Positions 21,667 through 33,499 of a DNA stretch of 64,000 nucleotides are shown piece after piece. The position numbers and the translations under genes were made by a program. The notes beneath the pieces are model-generated. The model was not told the DNA's origin. It saw only the letters and a list, made by a program, of their open reading frames with translations, and made no database searches. Position 1 is the first letter of the stretch. Every line of letters starts with the position of its first letter. The DNA lies in contig NW_013171866.1 of the NCBI RefSeq assembly GCF_000151665.1, positions 740,479 through 804,478 on the forward strand, given 5' to 3'. The DNA comes from Blastocystis hominis. Lineage: Eukaryota > Sar > Bigyra > Opalinata > Blastocystidae.

Positions 21667-22894
21667 TCATTCTTTTAACTCTGCTTCCTTCGACTCAACT
21701 TCGTCCTTCTTCTCCTTCTTTAGCTCCTGAATAAACGAGGAAATCTGATCTGTCGAAGACAGAGAATACATCTCCATCGGAACTTGATAGAACATCTGCT
21801 CGGAAGGCAGCGTACCCGATTCCTCTTCCACGACTCGCAAAACGGGCTCTCTTCTCTCTCTCTCAGCATCGTTTGCTTCCTCCTTCGCAGAATCTTCCCG
21901 GTCTGCTTCGCTCTTTTCTTGCGTTTCTCGGAGAGTATTGAGTTCCTCAATCGAAAACAACGCGGGATTCATCGAGTCATCGAAAGGACTCAAGTTCACG
22001 ACCCAGACCTTGTCCTTTTTGTCGATGTACACATCCATTTCCACTACATCGAACTCGCTCCCAATCCAAACAATCCGAAACCGGGAATCGCCCGACAACT
22101 CGCTCCTTTACAAACTCACGCAGCAGACGGATGATTCGGCTTTGCTCCTTCAACAAAAACGGATAGTAGACACTCGTATCGCGCTGCGAAATCGCTGGGA
22201 GAGACTTTGAGGACTCGAAAGCCTACCGATCAGGCGATTGCCTGCAATGTAGAGACAAAACTCCATCGAGGGGAAGTAGTTGCACCATCTCTGCAGGGCA
22301 ATGACAGGCGTGATCGACTGCTTGCATCGTCTATGGAAAAGGAATGCATCGGACTTACAGTTGGACAAAATCGGAAGTAATGCGATCAGAAGACTTCATT
22401 AACAGAAAGACATGACCTGGAGTTGTGCATTTGAGCGATCCGAGAATCCAAGCTGCATCCTAAACATAATATAAAGTTTGAAATATCGGACTTTTGAGGA
22501 ACTCCAGTTGGTACGAACGAAACATTCTCCACCAAAGTCGTCTAATGTATCCTGAATTTCATTTTCTAACTCCTCGAAGCAATATTCTTTCGCTTCCTCC
22601 TAAAGTCTACAATAGGAGCGAGTTCTACGCATTCATCTTCACCAATATCTTCTTCTGAACTGACGACATCTATTTCTCGCTCATCAGGCACTTTTCTAGG
22701 GTCATCATGAGAAACATCCTGATTCGAAGGAAGGACGACACCATCTAAATTAGGAACTTACAAAAAGTCATACCCTGTAGCATGTATTCTACGAATTCTG
22801 AAGGCACAGAGATGAAGCGAGTTCGAACAGTATTATCTCGGAAAACATGATACCAAAAGTCAATAGAGAAGTATACACTATTTTCAAGATTCAT
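21667..22894 (-). CDS. CDC123: Cdc123-like eIF2 assembly chaperone
   Basis: ATP-grasp-type protein that assembles the eIF2 heterotrimer. The N terminus is NSVYFSIDFWYHVFRDNTVR. The family signature follows as GGECFVRTNWSSSKDAAWIL, then KSSDRITSDFVQL, ALQRWCNYFPSMEFCLYIAG and AISQRDTSVYYPFLLKEQSR. The last block DVYIDKKDKVWVVNLSPFDD holds the conserved D...DFNPF-type site, here NLSPF. A charged tail (EEANDAERERREPVLRVV) ends LKE with TGA. At least five short introns interrupt it. The start codon is only 34 bp after the stop of the upstream minus-strand gene. Confidence 0.85.
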
Positions 22895-22928
22895 AAATAT
22901 AAAAAAGTATAGAAAAAAACAATCGAGT

Positions 22929-23955
22929 CTACAGTCGTTTTACGGGATCAAAAATATCAAAGTAGGATAAAGCAGGAACCTCCAAACTTTTCATTTCTTC
23001 TTTGGCGGGAACCCAGATGCTATTAAGCGAATCCCTTTCTTTCAACCAGCAATCCACAGTCGAATCTGCGAATCTGCTTATGGTCTAGATATTAGGAATG
23101 ACTGTAGAGCTGGCTTACTTTCAATTTAAGGGAAATCGGCAAAAACCCAACACTGGTAGCAGAAGCTGTATCAGTGCCTTCTCTAAGTCTATGTTGATCT
23201 AGTTGCTTTTGACGCATGATGCACTGAACAAGAGACTCCTTTTGGACCACAGGCACCAACTCTTTCGAGAATTTTACACCATCAAAGACAACTCGGATAC
23301 CGGTTGTGTAGAGTGCGTGGTAATCAAGAACCACACTCCAGGAAGAAACTAGGGATCAAAGCAAGCATCTTAAAAAGTACATGTGATGTAGAAAGGGTCT
23401 GATTGATAAAATAAAACTTGAGGCTCTATGGAGAGCAAGTTCACTGCTTTGCAAAAGAGTCTTTGCTCGACCGCAGGAATGAAGTCAACAGCGTACTCTT
23501 GTACGGATGTGGTATTTGACCGGAAGTAGAATCGGTTAGTTTTTGTTTCTTGAAATAGGAGATCCTCTGGAAGAAGGGCACTGGAATTGACAACGCATAT
23601 GACCTTTCCCGCAGAAGACATAAAAATATCAAGGAGTAAGCGATTTTGACCAACTGCACGTATATTCCTCACAGAAAAAGAAAAGTCACTATTGTCTATT
23701 AATCACTTTCACAACTTATTTAGTACTGTATGCAGGACTCGTTTCCAGATTTCTTTGTAATCTTGAATGCCATGCAGAAATGATGTTTGGTGCTTTTCCA
23801 TCACAAGGACTTAGTATGTTGAGAACCTAAGCAAACACGAGCAATCATCAATCTCTTACACCCACCAAGCCCAGTAAGAACCAGAAAACCACGAAAACTG
23901 TCGAGTTGAAGGTTCTTTCCGCCAGTTGTTTATATCCTTTGTATTTAGACCACAT
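22929..23955 (-). CDS. Unknown protein with N-terminal membrane anchor
   Basis: I do not recognise the family. The N terminus MWSKYKGYKQLAERTF is followed by a hydrophobic helix VFVVFWFLLGLVLNIL, so a type II membrane protein or signal anchor is likely. The rest looks globular and probably lumenal: NNSDFSFSVRNIRAVGQNRL, FMSSAGKVICVVNSSALLP, FRSNTTSVQEYAVDFIPAVE and LDYHALYTTGIRVVFDGVKF. Introns of 39, 31 and about 32 nt join the exons in frame, plus one near 23060-23095. The tail ends YFDIFDPVKRL with TAG. Consistent splicing makes it a real gene. Confidence 0.65.
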
Positions 23956-24298
23956 ATTTAAATATAATATAAAATACAAACAAACTAAAAGATAGTTTGA
24001 CATACTTATCATCGTACTGTTGCAAATTTCAACTATCCTACAAAATACACCCCGCCGATATTGTATTTATCGTCATTAGAAATCATTCGTAATGCTTTCA
24101 AGTTCGTACCCTGATGAAGTTCAATGTTCGTTTTTTTCTAAATGGACTTGGCTGGTTTCTATTATGTATTTGAGACCTCTTATGATTGTTTGGTGGCTCT
24201 TCTAGAATCATTACAAAGTACGAAAATTCGAAGTATTTCTTTACACTTGAATCCGTATTATTTGGTATAGTTACATATTTTATTTTATAAGTCTTTTT
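23956..24298. other. Divergent promoter region, AT-rich, no gene
   Basis: 343 nt between two divergent start codons. It is AT-rich with homopolymer runs. No convincing coding exon was seen on either strand. Confidence 0.5.
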
Positions 24299-25509
24299 AT
24301 GTCTATTAATTGTGAACTTGATCAGGGTATACTCCATCTAGTGGATCCTATCTAGGAAATAAGCCTATTCTTGCTCAAGGTGAATATCTTTTGGTAAGGC
24401 GAACTGATATGCGCCTAATATCAAATATTGGAGAGTAGGTAATGTGCTTTTTATTGACACTTAGTTTTCACGTAAAGAGTACGGGACAACTTTATTTGAC
24501 AACTATTCGTTTAATTTTTGTTGCGGATGCTCCGTCAAGCGATTTTAAGTCACTTGTATGGGATTTCAATACTTGCTTATGTAGGATGTTCCCTTGCTGC
24601 TGATTCGAAATGAAAAGTTTAACATGCCTATTTTTGGATGTAATAACCTTTCGTTTGTGGTTGTTCCTCAAACTTCATGGGGTTACGGCTCTCAGTTCAA
24701 CTGTAAACTGGAGTTCAGAAAAGGAGGAGCTCAGACCTTTTTACGTATTTTCTGGAAGGTTATGTCTGGCGTGAACGAAGTCCGAGAGTGCCATGGTGAT
24801 TTTTTCGTGTTGGGATAATCGCTAGACCGTAACTCGATTCCTTCGTCTGTTCGGGACATCGCTTCGGGTTCTTTTGTGAGCCAAGTCTTCGTGGATCCGA
24901 CGGATCCTTCCTACGTGTACACAACCCAACCTTGCCAGCCAACGGTTGCTTTGCCGGTCAATTATCCTGTTCCTATGTACTACACCATTCCTCAAGCGGT
25001 GCCTGTCGAGCCTACCTATGTCCAGCCTGCTCCTGCGCAGCCCACCTATGTCCAGCCTGCTCCCGCGCAGCCTGTGTATACTCAGCCTTCACCTGCTCAA
25101 CCCGTTCCTGCGCAGCCCACCTATGTCCAGCCTGTGTATGCTCAGCCCTCGCCTGCGCAGCCCACCTATGCTCAGCCCTCGCCCGCTCAGCCTGCTTATG
25201 CTCAGCCCGCTCAGCCTGCCTATGTCCAACCTGTGTATGCTCAACCTGCTCCTACCCAGCCTGTGTATGCTCAGCCCATTGCTACTCAGCCTGTGTACAA
25301 CCCTAATCCCTCTCCAAATCAGCCCGCATATGCCCCGCCTGCTTATGCTGCTCAGCCTGCTCAGCCTGCTCAGCCTGCTCAGCCTGCTCAGCCTGCTTAC
25401 CCTCAGCCCGTGTACACGCCCCCAAGCCAGAATACAGCTCACTGAGCCATCCAACGCACCCAAGCTCCCTGATACGTTGATCGAGGAGCAGCGAAAAAAG
25501 CGCTTTTAA
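24299..25509 (+). CDS. WBP2-like GRAM-domain protein with Tyr-Ala/Val-Gln-Pro repeats
   Basis: Five short introns (29, 30, 29, 30 and 28 nt) give one continuous frame. The GRAM/PH-like domain reads STGQLYLTTIRLIFVADAP, then PIFGCNNLSFVVVPQ and GYGSQFNCKLEFRKGGAQTF, the WW-domain-binding protein 2 pattern. The C-terminal half is a tandem array of QPAYVQP / QPAYAQP and similar units (25000-25400), like the proline/tyrosine tail of WBP2 that binds WW domains. After a 28-nt intron the protein ends LTEPSNAPKLP and IEEQRKKRF with TAA. The repeat stays open in a second frame, but only the Gln-Pro frame joins the GRAM exons. Confidence 0.78.
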
Positions 25510-25526
25510 CTTGTGTCTCTTCCTTC

Positions 25527-25534
25527 TGTTTGTT
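25527..25534 (+). terminator. TGTTTGTT 3'-end octamer, plus strand
   Basis: It lies 17 nt after the WBP2-like stop. It is followed by GAACAAAGA, a partial inverted copy toward the convergent EF-hand gene, whose TAA is followed directly by the near-match AGTTTGTT on the minus strand. Confidence 0.75.
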
Positions 25535-25550
25535 GAACAAAGAAACAAAC

Positions 25551-26157
25551 TTAGTGCATAGCTTTCATCATAAAATCTGCAAACTCTCGCTCCGACACCT
25601 CACCGTCATCATCCTGATCCGCTCGTTTAATCATTTCTTCCAACTCCTCTTCCTTAATCTCGATGCCCAGCTCACGAGCCACCTTTTTGAGATCCGAAAC
25701 GCGAACAGATCCAGTAGCACCCACGTCGAACAGCCTGAACAGTGATGCAGCATCACACTTATTCTATCTTCTCAAACAAGGTACTAAGAGTTACTGATTC
25801 TGCCGTTATTAGTCTCTGGAATGTGTCGAAATCAATTTCTTCAGTATTTAGAGCCAACATATCGTCCAACAATTGTAAAATCAGTAGACTCTTCTCTCGC
25901 TCCTCCATATTATCTACAGTCTTCTTAAACTCAGCAACAGACAGTTTTGCTACAAGTTTGACATCCTCTGTTTACCCCGTACCATCTTCCGATCCAGCGA
26001 ATACAATGAACGTATTCTTGATTTCAGCTATGTCCTCAGATCGCAGAGAGGGAGGAAGAATAAGATTTTGCGACTCCATGTTGTTTTCTTGATGTAGAAA
26101 TCCAAATGAAAACGGGTTTTTGGCATTCCAAGATTCATAAACCTGTCGCTTTTCCAT
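25551..26157 (-). CDS. Centrin/calmodulin-like EF-hand protein
   Basis: Four-EF-hand layout. The first hand is degenerate (DIAEIKNTFIVFAGSEDAKL). After a 33-nt intron comes KLSVAEFKKTVDNMEEREKS and a middle pair with EEIDFDTFQRLITAES. A 31-nt intron follows. Hand three reads LFRLFDVGATGSVRVSDLKK, with a poor calcium loop. Hand four is canonical: EEMIKRADQDDDGEVSEREF. The length and FADFMMKAMH ending recall centrin, which works at spindle poles or mRNA export. Only one loop looks able to bind calcium well. It ends with TAA 25551-25553. Confidence 0.75.
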
Positions 26158-26189
26158 TTTCTGTGCGGTTTTTGGCTATCATTGAGTGT

Positions 26190-27285
26190 ATGAGCTTAAA
26201 AGAAAGGCTAATCGCTGAGTTAGAGAAACGTCCTGATGTAGTGATGATGGTTTCTGTATAGGATGTAGGGAATGGAAAATCGGGACCTTCAATCGGTGTT
26301 TGGTGAGGACTATCAGAATCTTGTCGTCGTCATTCAGGATTTACTGAACGAAGTTGTGTATTGGTCTTGTTTTGAATCGTTAGAAACGCATTCACGTTTT
26401 GCAGGGTCCTGATGGATATGTCTTCCAGTTGACTACAAATGAAGAAGTTGCTAAGCAAACTCTGCTCGAAAAATTGGGCGAGCAAGATATGATCGTTTAT
26501 CAATGCATCGAGGCAGCTGGAGACCAGGGCATCTGGATTCGAGATATCAAAGTCCAAACATCACTTCACGCTGTATGCTATGTAACACTGATATTATTGT
26601 AGTCCGCCATCAATCGTGCAATTGAGAAAATGGTAAAGCGGAAGCTAATCAAGAGTTTCAAATCCATCGCCAGTAAAATGAAGATTATGTACATTCTATA
26701 CGACAAAGGTACCTTTTATGTATCGTTTTCTCCCTCCAGAACTTCCTAAGGATATCACTGGCGGTCCGTGGTATGTGGAACAGGAGTTTGATCTCGAGTT
26801 TATAAATGTGATGAGTACATTCGTCCAGAAAGTGCTTCGTGAAGATGTAAGGATGCTAGGTGCATGGAACATAGGACTATGGTATGGGGACAAAGGAGAT
26901 TCTGCGCAGGATTACGCTTAGCAATATATCGAATGTCAATATCCTTTCTAGCAAGCATTGAATGGCTGCAGACCATCCGCAAACGGATTTCCTTGACGTC
27001 ACCTTTAAATGAAGCTGATATCCTCCAGCTGCTCAACAAGATGAGCTTTGACAATCTTATCGAAGAGGTGTCTGATGTAGGGTTTGCATGAGGCTAATTT
27101 AGGATAGTCGAAAGGAAAGGAAACCGTGTGGAGACTACGCGATGGGACAACTACGTATGACAACATATCGTCAACCCCTTGTGGGTGCTGCACCTTGTTC
27201 TATCGGTGCTTTGCGAATGCAGAGGTGAATCCAAACAATTGTCCCTACATCGATTCCTGGTACGCTCTTGGCGAAAAGTCCCTTT
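26190..27285 (+). CDS. POLR3F: RNA polymerase III subunit RPC6 (Rpc34), stop made by polyadenylation
   Basis: Winged-helix subunit that helps Pol III recruit TFIIIB and open DNA. MSLKERLIAELEKRPD is followed by a 31-nt intron, a second exon and another 31-nt intron. Winged-helix segments are DMIVYQCIEAAGDQGIWIRD, NRAIEKMVKRKLIKSFKSIA and KDITGGPWYVEQEFDLEF. The C-terminal metal-cluster motif has four cysteines in PCGCC..C..NNC (TPCGCCTLFYRC, NPNNCPYIDSW). The frame has no stop after EKSL; reading on would add unrelated residues. T at 27285 sits four bases before TGTTTGTT, so cleavage there gives UAA. Confidence 0.85.
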
Positions 27286-27289
27286 GGAT

Positions 27290-27297
27290 TGTTTGTT
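27290..27297 (+). terminator. TGTTTGTT octamer that would define the RPC6 stop
   Basis: The spacing to the T of the last partial codon is four bases, the same as at the ARM-repeat gene. It would serve both as 3'-end signal and as determinant of the stop codon. Confidence 0.8.
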
Positions 27298-27464
27298 TTC
27301 ACTCACTTGTGTTGTACAGGGAATGTGATTCACTCTGAAGTCAGAGGGCAACAAAAGAAACAAACTCATTCGGTTTGCCCTTCCATCCGTCGTCATTCAA
27401 TCTTCTGTATTCTTCTGTATTCAAAGGAATGATATGTGTACGATTCAAATAAAAGTGGAAAAAA

Positions 27465-27536
27465 GGGCCTACACGGGAATCGAACCCGTGACCTCTCGCA
27501 CCCTAAGCGAGAATCATACCACTAGACCAGCAGGCC
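27465..27536 (-). tRNA. tRNA-Pro (anticodon AGG)
   Basis: 72 nt on the minus strand. The acceptor stem pairs GGCCTGC... with ...GTAGGCC. The D-loop has GGTCTAGTGGTATGA. The anticodon stem TCTCGC / GCGAGA encloses the loop TTAGGGT with anticodon AGG. The T-arm has GGTTCGATTCC between CGGG and CCCG. No intron; CCA is not encoded. Confidence 0.93.
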
Positions 27537-27650
27537 TCGTAAATAAGGAATCTTGTACAAGATATAAAGTGCACTCTATTGCCAAAACTCAACAGACATT
27601 CACAGCCTGTGGATTCTTTCCTGCAATTCTATTACCATTAGCAGCCGCCC

Positions 27651-30094
27651 ATGGGATCAAAGACTTCAAAAGAAATTGATTCCGGCCAACCGGTCACAAA
27701 GGATGTCTCTCCTGTAAAACGCGGAAGACGTCGTAAATCGCAAAGATACCACAGTAATAAAATCAACTTGCGATCTTTAGGGGGGTTGGAAAGTGGACAA
27801 AATATCGACAAGGTATTATTGGATATGGGCGTGCAGAATGTAGCAACTGTAGATACAGATTCAGGTAGGGTATGTAGTGCTGTTGTTATCAAGATATCTC
27901 GGACATTGAAGAAGTAACTCATCCAAAAGACGTTTCGGAGATGCGAGAGAAGGTGCAACTCCTCTATGACATGCGGATTAACCGTTTTAAAGCAAGGTTT
28001 AGTGCTATGTATCCAGCTGAGTCCGCGACAGAGACGATCAATATTTCAAGGTTCCGAACTGCCTCCATGCTGGAACTGGTTTCGTATTTAGATACTCGTA
28101 CTCAGTTACGCCTGAAGCTGGTGAATCGCTATTTTCGCAAGCTGATATCAATATCCCATAGCGACGTATCTCTCACAACGCGTTCTGGATGGGCGGAAAT
28201 AATCCATTTGAGCACGTTTTTGAAACGAATTCAGTTATACGGAGAACCCTATGAACGGGATCTGCACACGTTTACCAAGTTGCTGGAGAATGACGGCTTT
28301 ACGGAGCTAACAACTCTCGAAGTTCATTTCATTGGCGAGTGGGCTTTGCTCGAGATAATTGAGGCGTTGAGTCGCCGCGTTCAACGTGCGATGCGAATCA
28401 ATTTTCTCAATGACTCGCTTTCCGCGAACTTGCTTATCGAAGAATCCGATTTCACTCCCTTCTTTGCCAAGAAGTTTGCGGATCTAACAAACTCCGTTCT
28501 CTGTTTAATCTTCACAAGCCTTCACTTCATTGTGAAGGAAATGGAGGGCATCGAGATCTTGCTCAAAGAACTCCAACTGTCGAAGTGCAGTCGTTTGGTC
28601 CGCCTCGACTTTTCCTCCATTCCCCTTGGACGCCATGGATTTGAGTTGCTGTCGAGATCCTTGTGGTCTTCCTCCTTCGAGTCCAATTGCGCGGAGATCC
28701 CAAGACTGACGACGCTCTCACTGGCGAGTTGCAACCTCACAGACAACTGTTTTCGAACGCTGTGCGAGTTTATCTCTCGCGGCTATCTGTCGAACCTGCA
28801 GGTGTTGGATCTCTCCGCCAACCGACTGACCTATGAGACCGTGAACCATCTCTGCGCAGTGATGGAGCAGTACTTTCTGCCCAATCTTCTCTCCCTCGTT
28901 CTGTCGGACAATGTGGAGCTCGCCGGAGGATCGCTGGCTCCGCTGTTTTTGGGATTCAGTCGGGGTACCTGTCCCCTAATCGAGAAGCTGGAGCTGAATC
29001 ATTGTAATCTGTGTGTGACCGATTTGGACGGTCTGGGCGTGTTTTTGATGTCTCCCTACTCCGAGAATATCCGCGTTCTGAACTTGGGGAACAATCCGGC
29101 AATCGTAGCCGCGGTCTATCAGTTCTTCCAGTGCCTATCGGGCTCTCCATGCAAGCATCTGGAAGTTCTGAACTTGGAGGGGATCAATATCGGCGTGGAG
29201 ACGCTGCCTCAAATCGAGAACTGGTTGCACAGCGCGAAATTGCAGGATCTTTCCACTCTTGACTTCAACAACAATGCGCTGGATCAAAAGTGCTACGCGG
29301 TTCTGCTTCAAGGACTGCTCCATTCCAATATGCACGCCTTGCACATGCTGGATGTGAGCAGCAATCTGATCGGCTCGTTCGACGAGGCGTTGTGGGAGCA
29401 GATCGTGTACTCCAATCCGTTTCTCCCTACCAAGCCGCTCGAAATCTACACGCTGGATTTGCGACATAATCCGCTGGAGAACGACGACGTGATCTGGCTG
29501 ACCCGCTTTATGCAAAAGTATGTCTCGTTTCGACATGTGCGGGAGGCTTCTTTTGAAGATAACAATGTATCGTCGCGCGGAATCGGGACGTTTTTATCAG
29601 GGTTTCCGAAGAACGAGGTGTGCGATTTGACACAACTGAGCGTGGTTTCGCTGTCGTTGCGGTGCATTGGGAAAAATCTGAGGGACTTTTTGTGCTCGCC
29701 TGCCTCCGCCTGCCTAAAAAAGCTGGTATTGATGAATTGTAATCTATGCAAGGCAGACCTGACGTTCTTAATAAATGCGTTCGAGACGTCTGATTATTGC
29801 AAGCAGTTGCAGGTGCTGAAGCTCTCCGGCAACTTTGAGTTGGATGACGTTTTTGTTCAGGAGTTTATCCGAATTTGTTATCTCGAAAACGTGTTGTCGA
29901 TGATTTATGAGCTCGATATTTCTTATACATCGATGACAAAGATTGGTGCCTATGCGCTCCTTGACTTCTTTGACTCGAAAAGCAGCTATTCTCTCCGGAG
30001 ACTCAACATTTCGTTTACGAAGCTGAGTGAACATCGTATAGGAATTCTGTTTGGCGAGTTTAAGAGAAGGTTTAAGGGCAATTGCATGTTTTGA
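27651..30094 (+). CDS. Large leucine-rich-repeat protein with N-myristoylation signal
   Basis: About 804 residues after one 29-nt intron near 27866. The start MGSKTSKEIDSG fits the N-myristoylation pattern (Gly2, Ser6), so membrane attachment of the N terminus is likely. A basic patch RGRRRKSQRY follows. From about residue 150 on, RNI-type leucine-rich repeats dominate: LTTLSLASCNLTDNCFRTLC, LQVLDLSANRLTYETVNHL, LEVLNLEGINIGVETL, LRRLNISFTKLSEHRIGI. No kinase, GTPase or other catalytic domain is seen. It resembles ribonuclease-inhibitor-like LRR proteins. Stop TGA at 30092-30094. Confidence 0.85.
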
Positions 30095-30240
30095 TTTGGT
30101 TGTGGACTTTGTTCTACTCCCTCTGTTCACTGGGATTCTCATCAACCTCAATTGGGAACTGAGTATCATGCATCCTCCACTGGTTTCCATTCAAGATAGA
30201 AAATGCGGTATGGACTGGATACTGTTTTTAATTCTATAGT

Positions 30241-30398
30241 CGTTTCTTCCCTATCCTATCCTATCCTTTTCCTTTCCTTTCCTTCCCTTTCCATCCCTTT
30301 CCTTCTCTATCCTTCCCTTTCCTTCCCTTTCCTTCCCTTTCCTTCTCTATCCTTCCCTTTCCTTCCCTTTCCTTTCCATCCTTTTTTGTTTGTTTGTT
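30241..30398 (+). repeat. Pyrimidine-rich (ccttccctttcc)n tract
   Basis: About 140 nt of almost pure C/T repeats of 5-12 bp units, ending in TTTTTTGTTTGTTTGTT. It lies 150 nt after the LRR gene stop; the end contains the octamer (30387-30398) likely used as 3' signal. The rest of 30095-30541 holds no gene. Confidence 0.85.
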
Positions 30399-30541
30399 TA
30401 ATTCCTAAGAATCATTTGCAAATGTGATATTATAGAGTGTATGGGGATCATACAGAATTATATAACACCAAATACTCAATTCGAATCCAGGGGGTATTAT
30501 TTCCTTTCCATTATCAATTCTATCAAAGTCAACAGGTAGAT

Positions 30542-30792
30542 ATGGTAAGTTATCGCATTTTGGTCTGTGGACGTTTTCTAATCGCTTTTATAGCCTTCTC
30601 AGAAGTCTTTCCGCACTAAGCGTATTCTTGCAAAGAAGATGAGACAAAACCGTCCTCTTCCTCAGTGGTTCCGTCTGCGTACCGGTAACACCATTAGGTA
30701 GGTCGCTGTTGTGGAATATGAGCTCATTCTAATTCTGCTTTAGATACAATGCTAAGCGCCGACATTGGAAGCGCACTAAGCTGAACATCTAA
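30542..30792 (+). CDS. RPL39: 60S ribosomal protein eL39
   Basis: 50-residue protein of the exit tunnel. Exon 1 is only the ATG (30542-30544). Intron 1 is 49 nt (30545-30593). Exon 2 gives [20 protein letters not shown] and [14 protein letters not shown]. Intron 2 is 46 nt (30698-30743). Exon 3 gives [15 protein letters not shown] and TAA. Full length against the family (about 51 residues). Both introns are longer than the 30-31 nt normal for this window. Confidence 0.93.
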
Positions 30793-30861
30793 GGAATAGT
30801 CCCACAAGGCTCCATGCTGGTCTTTAGGCTACAAGATGGTAATTCTTTGTTGACTTCACTT

Positions 30862-30869
30862 TGTTTGTT
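30862..30869 (+). terminator. TGTTTGTT 3'-end octamer, plus strand
   Basis: It lies 70 nt after the eL39 stop and is followed by GAAATATG. Confidence 0.65.
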
Positions 30870-30940
30870 GAAATATGCATGGCCCCTCGTTTTGAAATCA
30901 AACACTTCAAGGAAATAATAATAATAATCATAATAGCAAA

Positions 30941-33482
30941 TCATATTCTTCTATAGACATTGGCGCACAGGGTGGGAATGTAAATCATAATATAGAATTT
31001 ACAAACTCCCGAATTGCTATTCCGTGTGTCATGAATCGACGTCAGACTTACTCGATTGTCACTATAGTACTCGGGAAGATCGCTCTAGAGAAATAAGAGG
31101 TACAAGAGAATAGAATACAGACAAAATGCAGCGATACGAGCCAGGATTACGCACTGGAACTTGGTAATCAGAGTAGCTATTGCTGTAACTGAAGTTGAAA
31201 ACGAAGAGCAGTCCCCCCTTTTCAAACGCTAGTACTTGCTTCGTTTGGTCACGCAGGGTGATAAATTCAAACCCATTTACCTGAAGAGCTACACTTCAGG
31301 GCACCGTTGGGAAACGCTTACAATAGTATGCACAGAGACGATTGGTATCCACATCCCAGTTCAGAATATACTGATACAGCAAGTTTCGGTCATCTCTACC
31401 ATGAGAGCAAGCGCCAACTCCTACACCAAACTCCACTGTCTTCTGCAATAATGGTAGGAAAAGTTATTCCCTTTTCTCGGAAAGTCCACCCATTCTATTC
31501 TCGACCAATTTTGCCAATTACTACCTGGATGTCCAAACTCGTTCCCCATGAAGTTGAGATAGCCTTCCCCTCCGAGCACTTTCGTTAGCAGACGAATGAG
31601 GTGCAGCACGTGGATCCCGTTGAAGATGGTGTGATTTCGCGGCTGCAGTTTGGACATTCCCGAATACATCTCTGCGTCCATCAGCCAGAAAGCGAGCGTT
31701 TTGTCTCCCACCAGAGACTGATCGTGGCACTCGTTGTACGAAACGTATTTCTCTCCATAGCTAGTTCAATCATCACAAGATCTCGGTGCTACCGTCGATT
31801 TGTGATTGTGTACGCGATGTCTGTAACGTTCCAAAGCTCCAATTTGCTCTCCTTCATCAGTTTTATCCACTTATCTATCTCGTAAACCTCCCACAGAGAG
31901 CAGTACCCGCCACGGCCATATTCATTCGATAGTCGAAGCCGATCCCTCCGTTCTTCATGGGCGAAGCAAGAAGCGGATATCCGGATACATCCTCCGCGAT
32001 GGAGAACGCGGGAGGTTCGAGGGAATGAAGAAGACGATTGGCCATCGCCAGATAAGCCAACCCATCGATATTAATCTATCTTTCAAGACCCAATCGGAAG
32101 CTCACATTGCTATAAAACCCGAAATATTCCTCGTAGTTCCCGGTAAATCCGCGCGTAATTGCATGATCGTTGTAGATGATCGAAGTCACTGCATCAAATC
32201 GGAACCCGTCAATGTGATAGACCTCTACAAAATACAGCAATTGACCCAATAGGAATTGGGTGACCTAGACATTATTTCATCCGATCAAAAGACGAACTTC
32301 GCGTTTTCGATAATCGAAGCACTTTGATCCCCACTGCGAATGATTGCCTGCTTCTCCAGGTGCAAAGTAGAGGTCGTCACTTCCATCAAATTGGTTGATT
32401 CCGTCCTCAACATTGGGAGAAGCATGTCCCTGAACAATATCCACGATGACGAACAATCCTGCGGCATGGCAGGCATCGACCAATCTCTACGATCGAAGGG
32501 GACTTCATTCTCTACCATAAAATCGGTCGGCGTTCCGAACCGGGACGAAATGGCATAGAAAAGGTTGCACTGATATCCAAAAGAGGGATAATATGCATGC
32601 TCCACAATGGCCATGAATTGAATCTACGTTTTATTAAGCAAGTATCCCCTACGCAGTTGTATCCATCAGCGATCACTCGAGGGAGGACCGAGTATTCGAA
32701 GGAACAGTAGGATGACACGCAGGGATCTTCTCCAGACATGCCAATATGGCACTCGTAGATTCTGCCATCAATTGGAAAGGAAAATCGTGTACCTTAATCC
32801 AGAATGTTCGAGGAGGGCTGGAGATTGCCGTGTTGGAAACTTAAATCGGTGGTTATGACGTTCAAAATTCCAGTACAATCCAACGTAGCACTCATTGTCT
32901 AGATTTGAAGAAAATGATTGGAACTACTCAGTGGATCCGGTATGGCATAGTGAATATGGGAAGGCACTCGATATAAAACCTTCGATTCTCCGGTCTTTTT
33001 GTCTTCCACTGTAATCGCGACCTTCACTTTTGATAAGTGATCGATTGCCTCTCTGGATGGTAACTATAAAGGATTTAAAAGTACCCCTCGATCGTATCAG
33101 GTAAAAATAGCTCGTAAATACCGTTTCCGATGGAGGTGGCTTCATTCGCTTTGGGATCCCAATTATTGAAATCTCCAACTAGACTCAGTCGGAGGGCATG
33201 CGGTGCCCATTCTCGGAAAAATATACCGTAGTTCCCATCCTGTTTTGTTATGGGAAGGAAAGAGAATATACCTTTTCGCCTCTTGAGAAACCAAGCTGCT
33301 TGTAGAATCTGGCAAATTCTACAATATCTATTCCCTCGAGTGTTGAGTCGATGTAATTCTGGAAATGATAGTCAATCTTATGATAGGGGTACCTCGATAT
33401 AATCATAGCGATCCTCAATAATGTTTTTATATGGGTCTAGCGAGCTGTCTTCAATTTCTATTCTGGGAGATGATCGAATCAT
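30941..33482 (-). CDS. GBE1: 1,4-alpha-glucan (glycogen) branching enzyme
   Basis: GH13-family enzyme that makes alpha-1,6 branches in glycogen. The N-terminal module has [20 protein letters not shown] and GDFNNWD. The catalytic barrel shows [27 protein letters not shown] (nucleophile Asp), [14 protein letters not shown] (acid/base Glu), [17 protein letters not shown] and [11 protein letters not shown]. The C-terminal sheet has [19 protein letters not shown] and [13 protein letters not shown]. It starts at ATG 33482 ([20 protein letters not shown]) and ends TGA at 30941-30943. Many short introns split it. The family works after a glycogen synthase in the cytosol. Confidence 0.9.
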
Positions 33483-33499
33483 GTATAGATTGTGTGGCA

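Noticed and set aside
24946-25509. Second open frame (Leu/Ser-rich) across the WBP2 repeat
   Set aside because: A shifted reading of the Gln-Pro repeat; only its last 23 codons are real, reached by the 28-nt intron.
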